DNA from: Saprospiraceae bacterium
GTDB lineage: Bacteria > Bacteroidota > Bacteroidia > Chitinophagales > Saprospiraceae
Direction of reading: 5' to 3'
Assembly (NCBI GenBank): GCA_013001805.1
Contig: JABDLW010000008.1
Location: 1 to 6,639 of the forward strand
DNA: 6,639 bases
In this document: positions 1 through 6,596 of the stretch, in pieces
Numbering within the stretch: position 1 is the stretch's first letter
Layout of the letters: every line of letters starts with the position of its first letter
Program-made: the position numbers and the translations under genes
The notes under the pieces: model-generated
Database searches by the model: none
Told to the model about the DNA's origin: nothing
What the model saw: only the letters and a program-made list of their open reading frames with translations

Positions 1-491
1 TGAGGAGACAGACTACGGTCACCTTTTACGTCGGTCATGGCACCACCAACTACATAATTATGGCGATGCATCTCAGTAAGAAATCCTTTCATCCGGCTGT
101 GATACGGTGTGCCGTTCTTTTCATCCATTTCATAAGTCACGGAAAACAGGGCATTAAAAGCATCCATACCGACACATCGCTGAAAACAAGTTCCGGTCAA
201 CTGGCCCAACTTCCGTTGCATCTTATTCTGAAGTACCAGATCATCTACCTGGGTACAAACATGGAGAAAGCGGCTCACACGCTCTCCGGTAAATGGAGAA
301 ACCACAGAAGCCAGTTCCGGTGCCTCCAGTGCCAGATCATATGTCTTTGCGACCGCATTCATCGAGGGCCGGATTAGTGGATGCATGGTTGGATCTTCGA
401 CTTGTTCACCAAAAAGAAATATTTTTAGATCACGGTTTTTCAGGGAATTAATATAGTCTGATCCTGTGGTTATTTTCTTGGTATTCTTCAT
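1..491 (-). CDS. abfD: 4-hydroxybutyryl-CoA dehydratase / vinylacetyl-CoA isomerase, N-terminal part (cut by window edge)
   Basis: The first 163 codons are present and the gene continues past base 1. The family enzyme is a [4Fe-4S], FAD-containing cytoplasmic protein that dehydrates 4-hydroxybutyryl-CoA to crotonyl-CoA and isomerises vinylacetyl-CoA; it belongs to the 4-hydroxyphenylacetate 3-hydroxylase (HpaB) fold. Visible motifs are TGSDYINSL (9-17), FGEQVEDPTMHPLIRPS (27-43), CFQRCVGMDAFNA (102-114) and GGAMTDVKGDRSLSP (149-163). C102 and C106 have the CxxxC spacing of the first two cluster cysteines of AbfD (C99 and C103 in the Clostridium enzyme, from memory). Flavin monooxygenases of the HpaB family lack this pair, which argues for a dehydratase. 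The remaining His and Cys ligands lie outside the window. The ATG at 491 was chosen because family N-termini are short; an in-frame ATG at 506 would add five residues. No Shine-Dalgarno sequence is visible. It lies about 200 bases downstream of the acyl-CoA dehydrogenase, on the same strand. Confidence 0.9.
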   Translation of the reverse strand, partial: MKNTKKITTGSDYINSLKNRDLKIFLFGEQVEDPTMHPLIRPSMNAVAKTYDLALEAPELASVVSPFTGERVSRFLHVCTQVDDLVLQNKMQRKLGQLTGTCFQRCVGMDAFNALFSVTYEMDEKNGTPYHSRMKGFLTEMHRHNYVVGGAMTDVKGDRSLSP

Positions 492-562
492 ATTTATTTG
501 GATCATTTTTAAATAGTTTATTTCTTTCAAGCTCAAGTGTTTAATGTCAGTCTCCCGTTTTG

Positions 563-584
563 AAAAAAGTCCGGATTCCAGTCC
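563..584 (-). terminator. possible weak intrinsic terminator between the acyl-CoA dehydrogenase and abfD
   Basis: On the minus strand an imperfect hairpin (bases 584-568, loop AAT, two wobble pairs and one A-A mismatch) runs directly into six T residues at 568-563. It lies about 110 bases after the acyl-CoA dehydrogenase stop and about 70 before the abfD start. If active, it would separate abfD from the two genes upstream. The stem is weak, so it may be chance. Confidence 0.25.
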
Positions 585-693
585 AATAGAAAATATTCAT
601 TTTCAAGATAGTACAGGTGAACCCGCTGCATTAACCAAATTCAAATAGAGGGCGAGAAAACACTGCATCCTCTCTCTTGATCAGCAGGGTCTT

Positions 694-1884
694 TTAAATT
701 TTCACATCATATTCCTTTAGGACCAACCTGGCGACTCTGCTTTTATGCACTTCATCTGGACCGTCATAAATTCTCGCGGCTCGTTCGTGCCGGTACCAAC
801 TGGCAAGTATAGTGTCATCGGTCATTCCCAAAGCACCGTGAACCTGAATAGCACGATCCAACACCTTTTGCAACACATTGGCACAGAAGAATTTAATGAT
901 AGAAATTTCGATTCTGCTTTTGTACTGACCTTCCCGGTCGATTTTCCTGGCCGCATCCAGCACCATCAAGCGTGCGGCATTTATTTCCGCCCGGGATTCT
1001 GCAATCCAGTTTTGGATGGACTGTTGGCTGGCAAGGACCCTGCCCGGAGACAACTCTCTTCTTGCGGCATAGGTACACATCATTTCAAAAGCCCTTTCAC
1101 AAATACCGACCCAGCGCATGCAGTGATGAATCCGGCCCGGTCCCAGGCGTTGTTGTGCTATTCTGAAACCAGCACCTGGCACCCCGAGCACATTGGCTTG
1201 CGGGACCCGGCAATGATCATATTTAATCTCCGAATGACTTGCCCAACCCGAACCAACCTCACCCATGACAGAAATATTACGAATGATATTAAATCCGGGT
1301 GTATCGGCAGGTACGAGAATTTGACTGGCACGCTCGTATTTATTTTCATTCTGGGCATCGGTGTTTACCATCACAATGGCAAAGGCGGCACCATCAGCGC
1401 CCGAGGTAAACCACTTGTGGCCGCTGACAACGTAATCATCACCATCCAGTTTAGCCTCTGTACTCATATGCACAGGATTGGATCCGGCATGATTGGGTTC
1501 GGTCATGGAAAAGCAGCTGCGTATTTTTCCTTCCAACAACGGCTTGAGATAAAGTTCCTGCTGGCTGGGAGTACCAAACTCGATCAATATCTCCATATTT
1601 CCTGCATCGGGAGCCTGGCAATTAAAACAATAATGCCCAAAAGGGCTCCGGCCTAAGACGGCACTAACTTGCCCAAATTCATGAAGGGAAAGTCCCAATC
1701 CACCCCATTGAACAGGTATCTGAGGAATCCAGAGGCCCCGATTTTTGACCATTGCCCTTTTCTCGTCTAAAACCGGATAAATATCCTTCCAACCTTGTCC
1801 CCAAACCTGGGATTCCAAAGGATACAGTTCACTTTTGACAAATTGCTCAATTTCACGAAGTACTGAATGAAACTCCATCGACAT
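694..1884 (-). CDS. acyl-CoA dehydrogenase, ACAD10/11-like
   Basis: A 396-residue, full-length FAD-dependent acyl-CoA dehydrogenase that would introduce an alpha,beta double bond into an acyl-CoA and pass electrons to ETF. An N-terminal helical domain is followed by the beta-domain signature SMTEP (126-130) with GSNP soon after, and by WFTSG (158-162). The C-terminal helical domain carries QVHGALG (347-353), the FAD contact, and RIYDGPDEVHKS (371-382). D374 stands where medium-chain enzymes have the catalytic Glu. CFNCQAPDAGNME (86-98) and RIHHCMRWVG (251-260), together with the DGPDEVH ending, are typical of the ACAD10/ACAD11 branch as I remember it. Members of that branch include enzymes linked to 4-hydroxy-acid breakdown, such as mammalian ACAD11 and probably Pseudomonas LvaC. 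No kinase domain is fused here, unlike in mammalian ACAD10/11. The start at 1884 lies eight bases after the SDR stop, indicating co-transcription; ATG at 1878, two codons on, is also possible. The exact substrate cannot be read from the sequence. Confidence 0.92.
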   Translation of the reverse strand: MSMEFHSVLREIEQFVKSELYPLESQVWGQGWKDIYPVLDEKRAMVKNRGLWIPQIPVQWGGLGLSLHEFGQVSAVLGRSPFGHYCFNCQAPDAGNMEILIEFGTPSQQELYLKPLLEGKIRSCFSMTEPNHAGSNPVHMSTEAKLDGDDYVVSGHKWFTSGADGAAFAIVMVNTDAQNENKYERASQILVPADTPGFNIIRNISVMGEVGSGWASHSEIKYDHCRVPQANVLGVPGAGFRIAQQRLGPGRIHHCMRWVGICERAFEMMCTYAARRELSPGRVLASQQSIQNWIAESRAEINAARLMVLDAARKIDREGQYKSRIEISIIKFFCANVLQKVLDRAIQVHGALGMTDDTILASWYRHERAARIYDGPDEVHKSRVARLVLKEYDVKI

Positions 1885-1892
1885 CTATTTAG

Positions 1893-2633
1893 TTATGGTG
1901 CAACACCGCCATTGACATTTAAGGTAGTACCGTTTACGAAGCCGGCTTCTTCTGAGGCCAGATAAAGATAAGCGTAGGCGACATCCAGAGGAGTGCCGAC
2001 TCTTTTGACCGGTATCTGGGCAATGCTGGACTCAATCAAATCCCTGGGCATTCCCTCGGTCATATCGGTTTTAATAAATCCAGGAGCAATGGCATTGACT
2101 GTAATCCCATATTTGCCTACTTCTTTAGCCAGGGAACTGGTAAAACCCATCACGGCAGCTTTTGATGCAGCATAATTGGTCTGACCAAATGCTCCCAGTT
2201 GACCATTCACCGATGAAGCGGAAATTATCCGGCCATAACCCGCCGTCTGCATATGCGGTATTACCTGTTTTGTCACGTGATAAAGGCCATTCAGATTTAC
2301 ATCAATAACTTGCCGCCACTGGTCATCTGTCATCTTCAGGAATGTTTTATCACGGGTAATTCCTGCGTTGTTGATTAAAATGTCAACGGCGCCGAATGTG
2401 GCGACAACAGATTTGACGGCTTCACTCACCTGATCTTTTTTCGTCACGTCAACTTTTAGAAAAATCACCGACTTTCCCGACTGGTCAATATTTAGTGCCG
2501 TCTGATTACCGGTTTCAAGAACATCCCAGAGCGCTACATTTGCCCCTTCCGCAAAAAACAATCGACAAACTTCCCGACCAATGCCCCGGGCACCTCCGGT
2601 TACAATGGCCACTTTTCCCTTCAATCTCTTCAT
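1893..2633 (-). CDS. short-chain dehydrogenase/reductase, PhaB/FabG-like (probable 3-hydroxyacyl-CoA dehydrogenase)
   Basis: A 246-residue classical SDR with a Rossmann fold that interconverts a 3-hydroxyacyl and a 3-oxoacyl thioester. Motifs in order are TGGARGIG (12-19, dinucleotide binding), NNAG (88-91), N113, S141, and Y154-x3-K158 as the catalytic tetrad, then PGFIKTDM (184-191). The segment SSVNGQLGAFGQTNY (140-154) resembles acetoacetyl-CoA reductase PhaB more than housekeeping FabG. The second strand ends in ALWDV with D37, an acidic residue that in SDRs usually selects NAD(H) over NADPH, so an oxidative, catabolic direction is likely (inference). The ATG at 2633 was chosen because it places the TGxxxGIG motif at the usual distance; an upstream TTG at 2663 would add ten residues unlike the family. 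The acyl-CoA dehydrogenase follows after eight bases. A biosynthetic FabG or a PHA-cycle role cannot be excluded, but no other fab or pha gene is adjacent. Confidence 0.9.
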   Translation of the reverse strand: MKRLKGKVAIVTGGARGIGREVCRLFFAEGANVALWDVLETGNQTALNIDQSGKSVIFLKVDVTKKDQVSEAVKSVVATFGAVDILINNAGITRDKTFLKMTDDQWRQVIDVNLNGLYHVTKQVIPHMQTAGYGRIISASSVNGQLGAFGQTNYAASKAAVMGFTSSLAKEVGKYGITVNAIAPGFIKTDMTEGMPRDLIESSIAQIPVKRVGTPLDVAYAYLYLASEEAGFVNGTTLNVNGGVAP

Positions 2634-2814
2634 ACAATTAATAATAGGACTTTTTCGCGTCAACTGAGAACTATTCTAAAAATTCGAGTAAATAAAACGA
2701 AATCAACCTGCCACCCTGTGACAATTTTCCATGCCAGCAAATTGCCGTATGCCGAAGACAGAGCACCAGCTTGACAATGAGAAAGTCCCTTTAACTGAAT
2801 ATAACCACTGCCTA

Positions 2815-3678
2815 CTAATGCGTCTCGGTCATTTCTTCATCGACACAGATGATAAAGTCAGCAAGGCCGATATTTTCCGGTAATAACTTGTGGGTTTGTG
2901 CCTGCTCTACAGTGGCAATGGTTGCATAGTTTAGATCCTGATTCCATAACTGGAGATACCATAAGATGCCTTCATATTGGTCCGAATGATAGGTCCCATT
3001 GATGTGAATAAATAAATGATCTGAAGAATAATTCTCTAAAATAAAATGGGCCATGGTGGCATCTTTGAGCGCCTGAGCCATCACCAATTCAGGCGTGGCA
3101 TGATGTTCCAGGAGCTCAAGTATAGCCTTATACGTCTTCAACTCACTATCAAAGGGCATGGGTTGCGGAGCCATAAAAGAGAGCGCTTCCGGAGAAAATG
3201 TTTCCAGCGTATCCAGACCTGACCGATACACCAATTTGGCGAATCGATCCGGTACATTGGTAGCGATGAAGGGCAGCTGATGGTCTCGGGCGAAATGCAC
3301 TAAAGGTGCGTAGTCGGTGGTGTAGTTTGGCCAGAGCCTAATACTGGGATCGTGTTCGAGCCGATCTATTTTACCCTGAAGAAAATTATTTAATGCCGCC
3401 TGATTATCGGTTTCAAACATCTCAGCGCCTAAAATCAAATTTCTATGTTCCAGCAATGCTTTGACCAGCTCCAGTTGCAACCAGTGATCAATCGGATTGT
3501 CATGCAATTCACCAAATAAAACGATATCCTCCTGGCCCAGTTTTTTTACCATTTTCTTAAAAGTTGTTCTTTTTCCTTTATTGGTAAAAATCTGATAGGC
3601 ATTTAAATGCTGAGACCATCCGGTGATTGTCTGCGCAAATAGACAGAAGGACAAAATAATCCTGATGATCGATTGCAT
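2815..3678 (-). CDS. exported ChaN-family (haem/iron-associated) protein
   Basis: A 287-residue protein of the ChaN family (Pfam 'haem-binding uptake, Tiki superfamily'). Its founder, Campylobacter ChaN, is an iron-regulated haem-binding lipoprotein encoded next to an outer-membrane receptor. Residues 1-23 form a signal peptide with likely cleavage after WSQ. C12 follows LSF, which is not a lipobox, so the protein is probably soluble in the periplasm. Family motifs are LFGELHDNPIDHW (54-66), GAEMFETDNQ (84-93), NVPDRFAKLVYRSGL (141-155), KDATMAHFI (205-213) and HINGTYHSDQYEGI (225-238). It begins 12 bases after the TonB-dependent receptor stop, so the two are almost certainly one transcript. 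A role in handling haem or an iron complex brought in by that receptor is inferred from the pairing. The fold is also related to Tiki-type metalloproteases, so a hydrolytic activity is an alternative. Confidence 0.87.
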   Translation of the reverse strand: MQSIIRIILSFCLFAQTITGWSQHLNAYQIFTNKGKRTTFKKMVKKLGQEDIVLFGELHDNPIDHWLQLELVKALLEHRNLILGAEMFETDNQAALNNFLQGKIDRLEHDPSIRLWPNYTTDYAPLVHFARDHQLPFIATNVPDRFAKLVYRSGLDTLETFSPEALSFMAPQPMPFDSELKTYKAILELLEHHATPELVMAQALKDATMAHFILENYSSDHLFIHINGTYHSDQYEGILWYLQLWNQDLNYATIATVEQAQTHKLLPENIGLADFIICVDEEMTETH

Positions 3679-3690
3679 CCGATTAATTAA

Positions 3691-5634
3691 TTAAAAGTTC
3701 CAGCTTATTTTTCCTGACAACCAGCGACCGGGCATGGGTGCACCCAATATATTCTGGTAGGATTTGTCAAAAATATTTTGAATAAGAAAATGCACAGACC
3801 AGTTGCTGGCAATTTGGTATCCCGCTTTGAGATTCCATAGCATATAAGATGCTTCCAAACGGCTATTAATGGTTTGTGCCACTCGTGCATTTCTATTTTT
3901 GTAAAGGCCTGCTAACGCGAAGTTGATATTACCCAGACTCACCAGAGTAGAAAAATTAGCCAGGTCTTTTGCATGATTGGCTATATACACGGAGACAACA
4001 CCATCTTCGTTTTCTGTCATTTGCCGCGTATATCCAGCTGTCATTGTTAGTGAGCGCTTTTCTCCAAAATTGTGTCGAAATATGGCTTCGAGTTCCAAGC
4101 CCCTGGTCACCACATCAGTAATATTTTTTGCGAAGAAATAATCTGCACCTGCCTGCAGATCACCGATATCACCAATTTCTGACTCATTGGTACTCACATA
4201 GTCAATCAATTGTTTAGATTGACGAAAAAAGCCGGTCGTCTTTAGTTGTAATTTGTTACCAATAAAAATATCTACTCCCAATTCCTCCGACCAGCTGCTT
4301 TCGGCTAATAAGTCGGGGTTTCCCAGGCTACGGCCGGGTGTCAAATTGGCCAGATTGTTTGACACATATCTTTCGGTATAATCAGCAGCGCGAATACTTC
4401 TACCTACTGATCCCCTTACCAGATAACTACCGAGATTGTATGAGAGACTAATTTGGGGAAGCACTTCGATATCATAATTCTCGTCGTAATCCAAGCGGAG
4501 ACCACCAGTCATACTAAAATCAGCGACTGGTTGGAAAAGCCCCATTGTGTATATACCCAAATGCCAATCCTGATGATCCCCACGGTCATTACTTATTATT
4601 GACCGGCGGTCTACCTGTGCGCCAGCCTTAAAGACGAATTGCCCACTTAAATTCCATAAATGATTGGTGACCACATTTAGATGATGACTTTTATGGTTGT
4701 TTGTAGAGGCAAAGTCAGGACTAAAAACGAATTCGTCCGTATTATATCGGTATCCAATCTGCAGATTACTACTGGCATTATTTCTTATTTTATCCAGTTG
4801 CAAAACGGTAAAGCTATTTGTAGTTTTTTCAGTGGATTTATCAAAATTACTGGAAGTATAAAAATAGCGGGCATTAAAGTCACGATAGTCATAGCTACTG
4901 CGTAATTTTAAAGTCAAATCATTTTTCATTTTCAATGCCATTGCTGCACCGACCGTTTTAATATCAAAATAATTACGATAGGCTTCTAGCGCACCATTGT
5001 CCGTCGCCATCGATGGCACCAATTCACCATCCGACTTATTTATTTGCGCAGCAATGCTTCCGGAAAAGATCTCAGAGGCATGGCTGAAAGTCGCCTCGCC
5101 CAGTATTTGATTATTCGAACCCACCCCCGCTTGTCCGGATAAATTCAACCCTGGTTTTTGCTTTTGATTAAACGTTTTTGTTACAATATTGATCAACCCG
5201 CCTACGGCATCGGGACCAAACATAGCTGCCGCCGGACCACGAAGGACTTCAATGCGCTCGATCTCAGCATTAGGAACGGGAATATTGCCGTTAAAATGTC
5301 CGGTTAGCGGATCATTTAGCCGCATTCCATCTACAAGTATTAATACTTGAGTAAAAGTTGAACCACGCATCAGGATATCCGCCTGTGCCCCAAATCCGTT
5401 TCTTGACTGAACCTCAACGCCCGGAACCAATTGCAAGATTTCATCTATAGATATAGCAGGCATTTGTTGGATAGCATCTTGCCTGATAATGGTTATACTT
5501 CGTCCCGTTTCCTGAACCCGGAGGGGAATCTGTGTCCCAGAAACCAGAATTGTATCAATTGATTCCGACAATTGTGCAAAAACCGGTGTACTGCAAAACA
5601 ACCAGAAAACAAGATGATGCCAAGATACCTTCAA
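3691..5634 (-). CDS. TonB-dependent outer-membrane receptor (BtuB/Cir type), probable haem/iron uptake
   Basis: A 647-residue outer-membrane transporter with a complete plug and 22-strand barrel by length. Residues 1-20 form a signal peptide cleaved after VFA. A TonB-box-like stretch, IDTILVSG, lies at 26-33. The plug (about 42-153) shows LQLVPGVEVQSR, LMRGS (88-92), ILVDGMRLNDP (99-109) and VLRGPAAAMFGPDAVGGLINIVTK (starting at 130). The C-terminus has NIFDKSYQNI and GAPMPGR and ends in Trp-Asn-Phe, the aromatic ending of BAM substrates. There is no CarboxypepD-like N-terminal extension and no SusD partner, so it is not a SusC-type glycan importer. The reading frame is open only from 5646 (TAA at 5649-5647) and has no ATG before residue 89, so the TTG at 5634 is taken as start; it gives a normal short signal-peptide n-region. 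The ChaN-like gene 12 bases downstream points to haem or an iron chelate as substrate; cobalamin cannot be excluded. Confidence 0.92.
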   Translation of the reverse strand: MKVSWHHLVFWLFCSTPVFAQLSESIDTILVSGTQIPLRVQETGRSITIIRQDAIQQMPAISIDEILQLVPGVEVQSRNGFGAQADILMRGSTFTQVLILVDGMRLNDPLTGHFNGNIPVPNAEIERIEVLRGPAAAMFGPDAVGGLINIVTKTFNQKQKPGLNLSGQAGVGSNNQILGEATFSHASEIFSGSIAAQINKSDGELVPSMATDNGALEAYRNYFDIKTVGAAMALKMKNDLTLKLRSSYDYRDFNARYFYTSSNFDKSTEKTTNSFTVLQLDKIRNNASSNLQIGYRYNTDEFVFSPDFASTNNHKSHHLNVVTNHLWNLSGQFVFKAGAQVDRRSIISNDRGDHQDWHLGIYTMGLFQPVADFSMTGGLRLDYDENYDIEVLPQISLSYNLGSYLVRGSVGRSIRAADYTERYVSNNLANLTPGRSLGNPDLLAESSWSEELGVDIFIGNKLQLKTTGFFRQSKQLIDYVSTNESEIGDIGDLQAGADYFFAKNITDVVTRGLELEAIFRHNFGEKRSLTMTAGYTRQMTENEDGVVSVYIANHAKDLANFSTLVSLGNINFALAGLYKNRNARVAQTINSRLEASYMLWNLKAGYQIASNWSVHFLIQNIFDKSYQNILGAPMPGRWLSGKISWNF

Positions 5635-5655
5635 TGCGCTGATGCTTTAATTATG

Positions 5656-5690
5656 GTAAAGATTAAAAAAAAGCAACTCTTTAGGTCAAA
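5656..5690 (-). promoter_or_regulatory. candidate promoter of the receptor-chaN operon
   Basis: On the minus strand TTTGAC (5690-5685) is followed, 21 bases after its TTTG, by TAATCTTTA (5665-5657). This loosely resembles the Bacteroidota promoter (TTTG near -33, TAnnTTTG near -7); the -7 element is imperfect. Transcription would start near 5650, leaving a leader of about 15 bases before the TTG start. The eight-T run inside the spacer could instead belong to a terminator of the DinB-like gene, but no solid stem precedes it. No Fur-like palindrome was found. Confidence 0.3.
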
Positions 5691-5715
5691 GACACATACA
5701 ACATATAAATCAGAT

Positions 5716-6297
5716 TCAATCGCGTTTGGTACCCCGAAGTACACTAACCCCACTGGGGAAGGGATTACCAGAGGAACGCCGGAAACTCACAATCTGGCCC
5801 ACATGCCAGATGGCATCGGAAATCGGTCCGTTGATAAGATTCCAAAAAGGATATTCAGTGGAATTTTCACCCCGTTGAAAAATGATGGGAAATTCTTCCA
5901 GGTTGGCACCTTCAGTTTTTAAGATCTCGCTAGCCTGCCGGATATGGTCCAGGGTCCTCGCTCTGAGTTCACCGAAAGTCACTTCCTGATCGGAATCACC
6001 GCCAGTATTGGGTTTCCTGGAAACAGCATTGCGCACTACGCTGGTCAATCCTTCGATATGTACCAGAGTCTCATAACTGCTTCTACTTTCCTCCGTGGGC
6101 CGGTATGCCAGGTCAGATTCAGTCAATCCTTCAGTAGCCCAAAAGTACCGGAAACCTAAGCCATCAACCAGGCGTGCAGCCACATTGGCAGCAGAATAAC
6201 TTTCTGGGGCTTCCGGAATCTCATAATAGTAGGGCACGTCTTGAGCGGACATCGGTAATGAATATAGTATGAAAATAACCAACCACGATCTAGTCAT
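5716..6297 (-). CDS. exported DinB-fold (DinB/YfiT-like) protein of unknown function
   Basis: A 193-residue protein with a signal peptide (about 1-19, ending MSAQ) followed by a DinB-like four-helix domain. Recognisable parts are the helix containing ETLVHIEGL with H80 and the C-terminal helix INGPISDAIWHVGQIVSFRR (155-174) with D161 and H165, followed by SSGNPF. In the DinB superfamily a His triad binds a divalent metal. Here two His positions are clear and the third ligand is uncertain (D161 or Q168 are candidates). Many DinB-fold enzymes are thiol-dependent transferases or have no known activity, and none can be assigned here. The ATG at 6297 was chosen; a GTG one codon upstream is equally open. 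The stop is 81 bases before the TonB receptor start, so co-transcription is possible, but a promoter candidate lies in the gap. Exported DinB-fold proteins of this type are common in Bacteroidota (from memory). Confidence 0.8.
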   Translation of the reverse strand: MTRSWLVIFILYSLPMSAQDVPYYYEIPEAPESYSAANVAARLVDGLGFRYFWATEGLTESDLAYRPTEESRSSYETLVHIEGLTSVVRNAVSRKPNTGGDSDQEVTFGELRARTLDHIRQASEILKTEGANLEEFPIIFQRGENSTEYPFWNLINGPISDAIWHVGQIVSFRRSSGNPFPSGVSVLRGTKRD

Positions 6298-6423
6298 CAC
6301 AGAAAAATTTTAAAGCTTTTAAATGAAATTGTACGGTAGAACTTAACTATGTCTCTCCATTTGCCGGTAAGAAGACCTGTTAATGAAGTAAAGATGGTCA
6401 CTTTTATTGGGAATGGAAAATTG

Positions 6424-6448
6424 AAAAAGCCCTCCATAGCCGGGGGGC
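6424..6448 (-). terminator. intrinsic terminator upstream of the DinB-like gene
   Basis: On the minus strand GCCCCCC and GGAGGGC (6448-6429) form a GC-rich stem of six pairs with one C-A mismatch around the loop GGCTAT. Five T residues follow directly (6428-6424). It would end a transcript coming from beyond the right edge and insulate the DinB-like gene. On the plus strand the same hairpin is not followed by a T run, so it is read as unidirectional. Confidence 0.6.
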
Positions 6449-6449
6449 A

Positions 6450-6596
6450 TCAGGAAGGCAGCAAACAAATGCGATCAAGATAATATCTCCTGGGATACTC
6501 CAAGACTCTCACTAATCTTTTAAGTGCTTGAACATATTTAGTGGGTAAGACATAATTTAGTAATTCGTGTACTTCATAGTGAAGAATACCTGTCAT
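6450..6596 (-). CDS. possible 48-residue small ORF, doubtful
   Basis: An ATG at 6596 preceded by TGAGGA opens a 48-codon frame that ends two bases before the terminator hairpin. The product starts MTGILHYEVHELL, contains the basic, Tyr-rich segment YPRRYYLDR (34-42) and ends ICLLPS. It has no signal peptide or motif I recognise. Placement between a purine-rich site and a terminator is suggestive, but an open frame this short is expected by chance. It could also be the tail of a frameshifted gene whose body lies beyond the right edge. Confidence 0.15.
   Translation of the reverse strand: MTGILHYEVHELLNYVLPTKYVQALKRLVRVLEYPRRYYLDRICLLPS

Noticed and set aside
60..377. Plus-strand open frame of 105 codons
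   Set aside because: It lies wholly opposite the AbfD-type coding sequence, which has strong family motifs; the plus-strand product has none.
745..1656. Plus-strand open frame of 303 codons
   Set aside because: It is long but fully antisense to the acyl-CoA dehydrogenase, with His/Cys-rich, low-complexity-like translation and no domain; it is a shadow of codon bias.
2709..2723. Six-base hairpin TGTCAC/GTGGCA (minus strand) downstream of the ChaN-like gene, considered as a terminator
   Set aside because: The stem includes a wobble pair, the T-rich stretch begins only several bases later and is interrupted, and it lies about 90 bases beyond the stop codon.
2740..2770. Near-repeats around TTGCCGTATGCCGAAG between the ChaN-like gene and the SDR, checked as an operator
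   Set aside because: The halves do not form a true palindrome and no repeat unit recurs elsewhere in the window.
5572..5922. Plus-strand open frame of 116 codons bridging the receptor and DinB-like genes
   Set aside because: It overlaps the 5' end of the receptor gene and the 3' end of the DinB-like gene on the opposite strand and shows no motif or ribosome site.
6301..6325. AT-rich near-palindrome around AAAGCTTT just upstream of the DinB-like gene
   Set aside because: Only eight bases are perfectly symmetrical, which is expected in AT-rich intergenic DNA.
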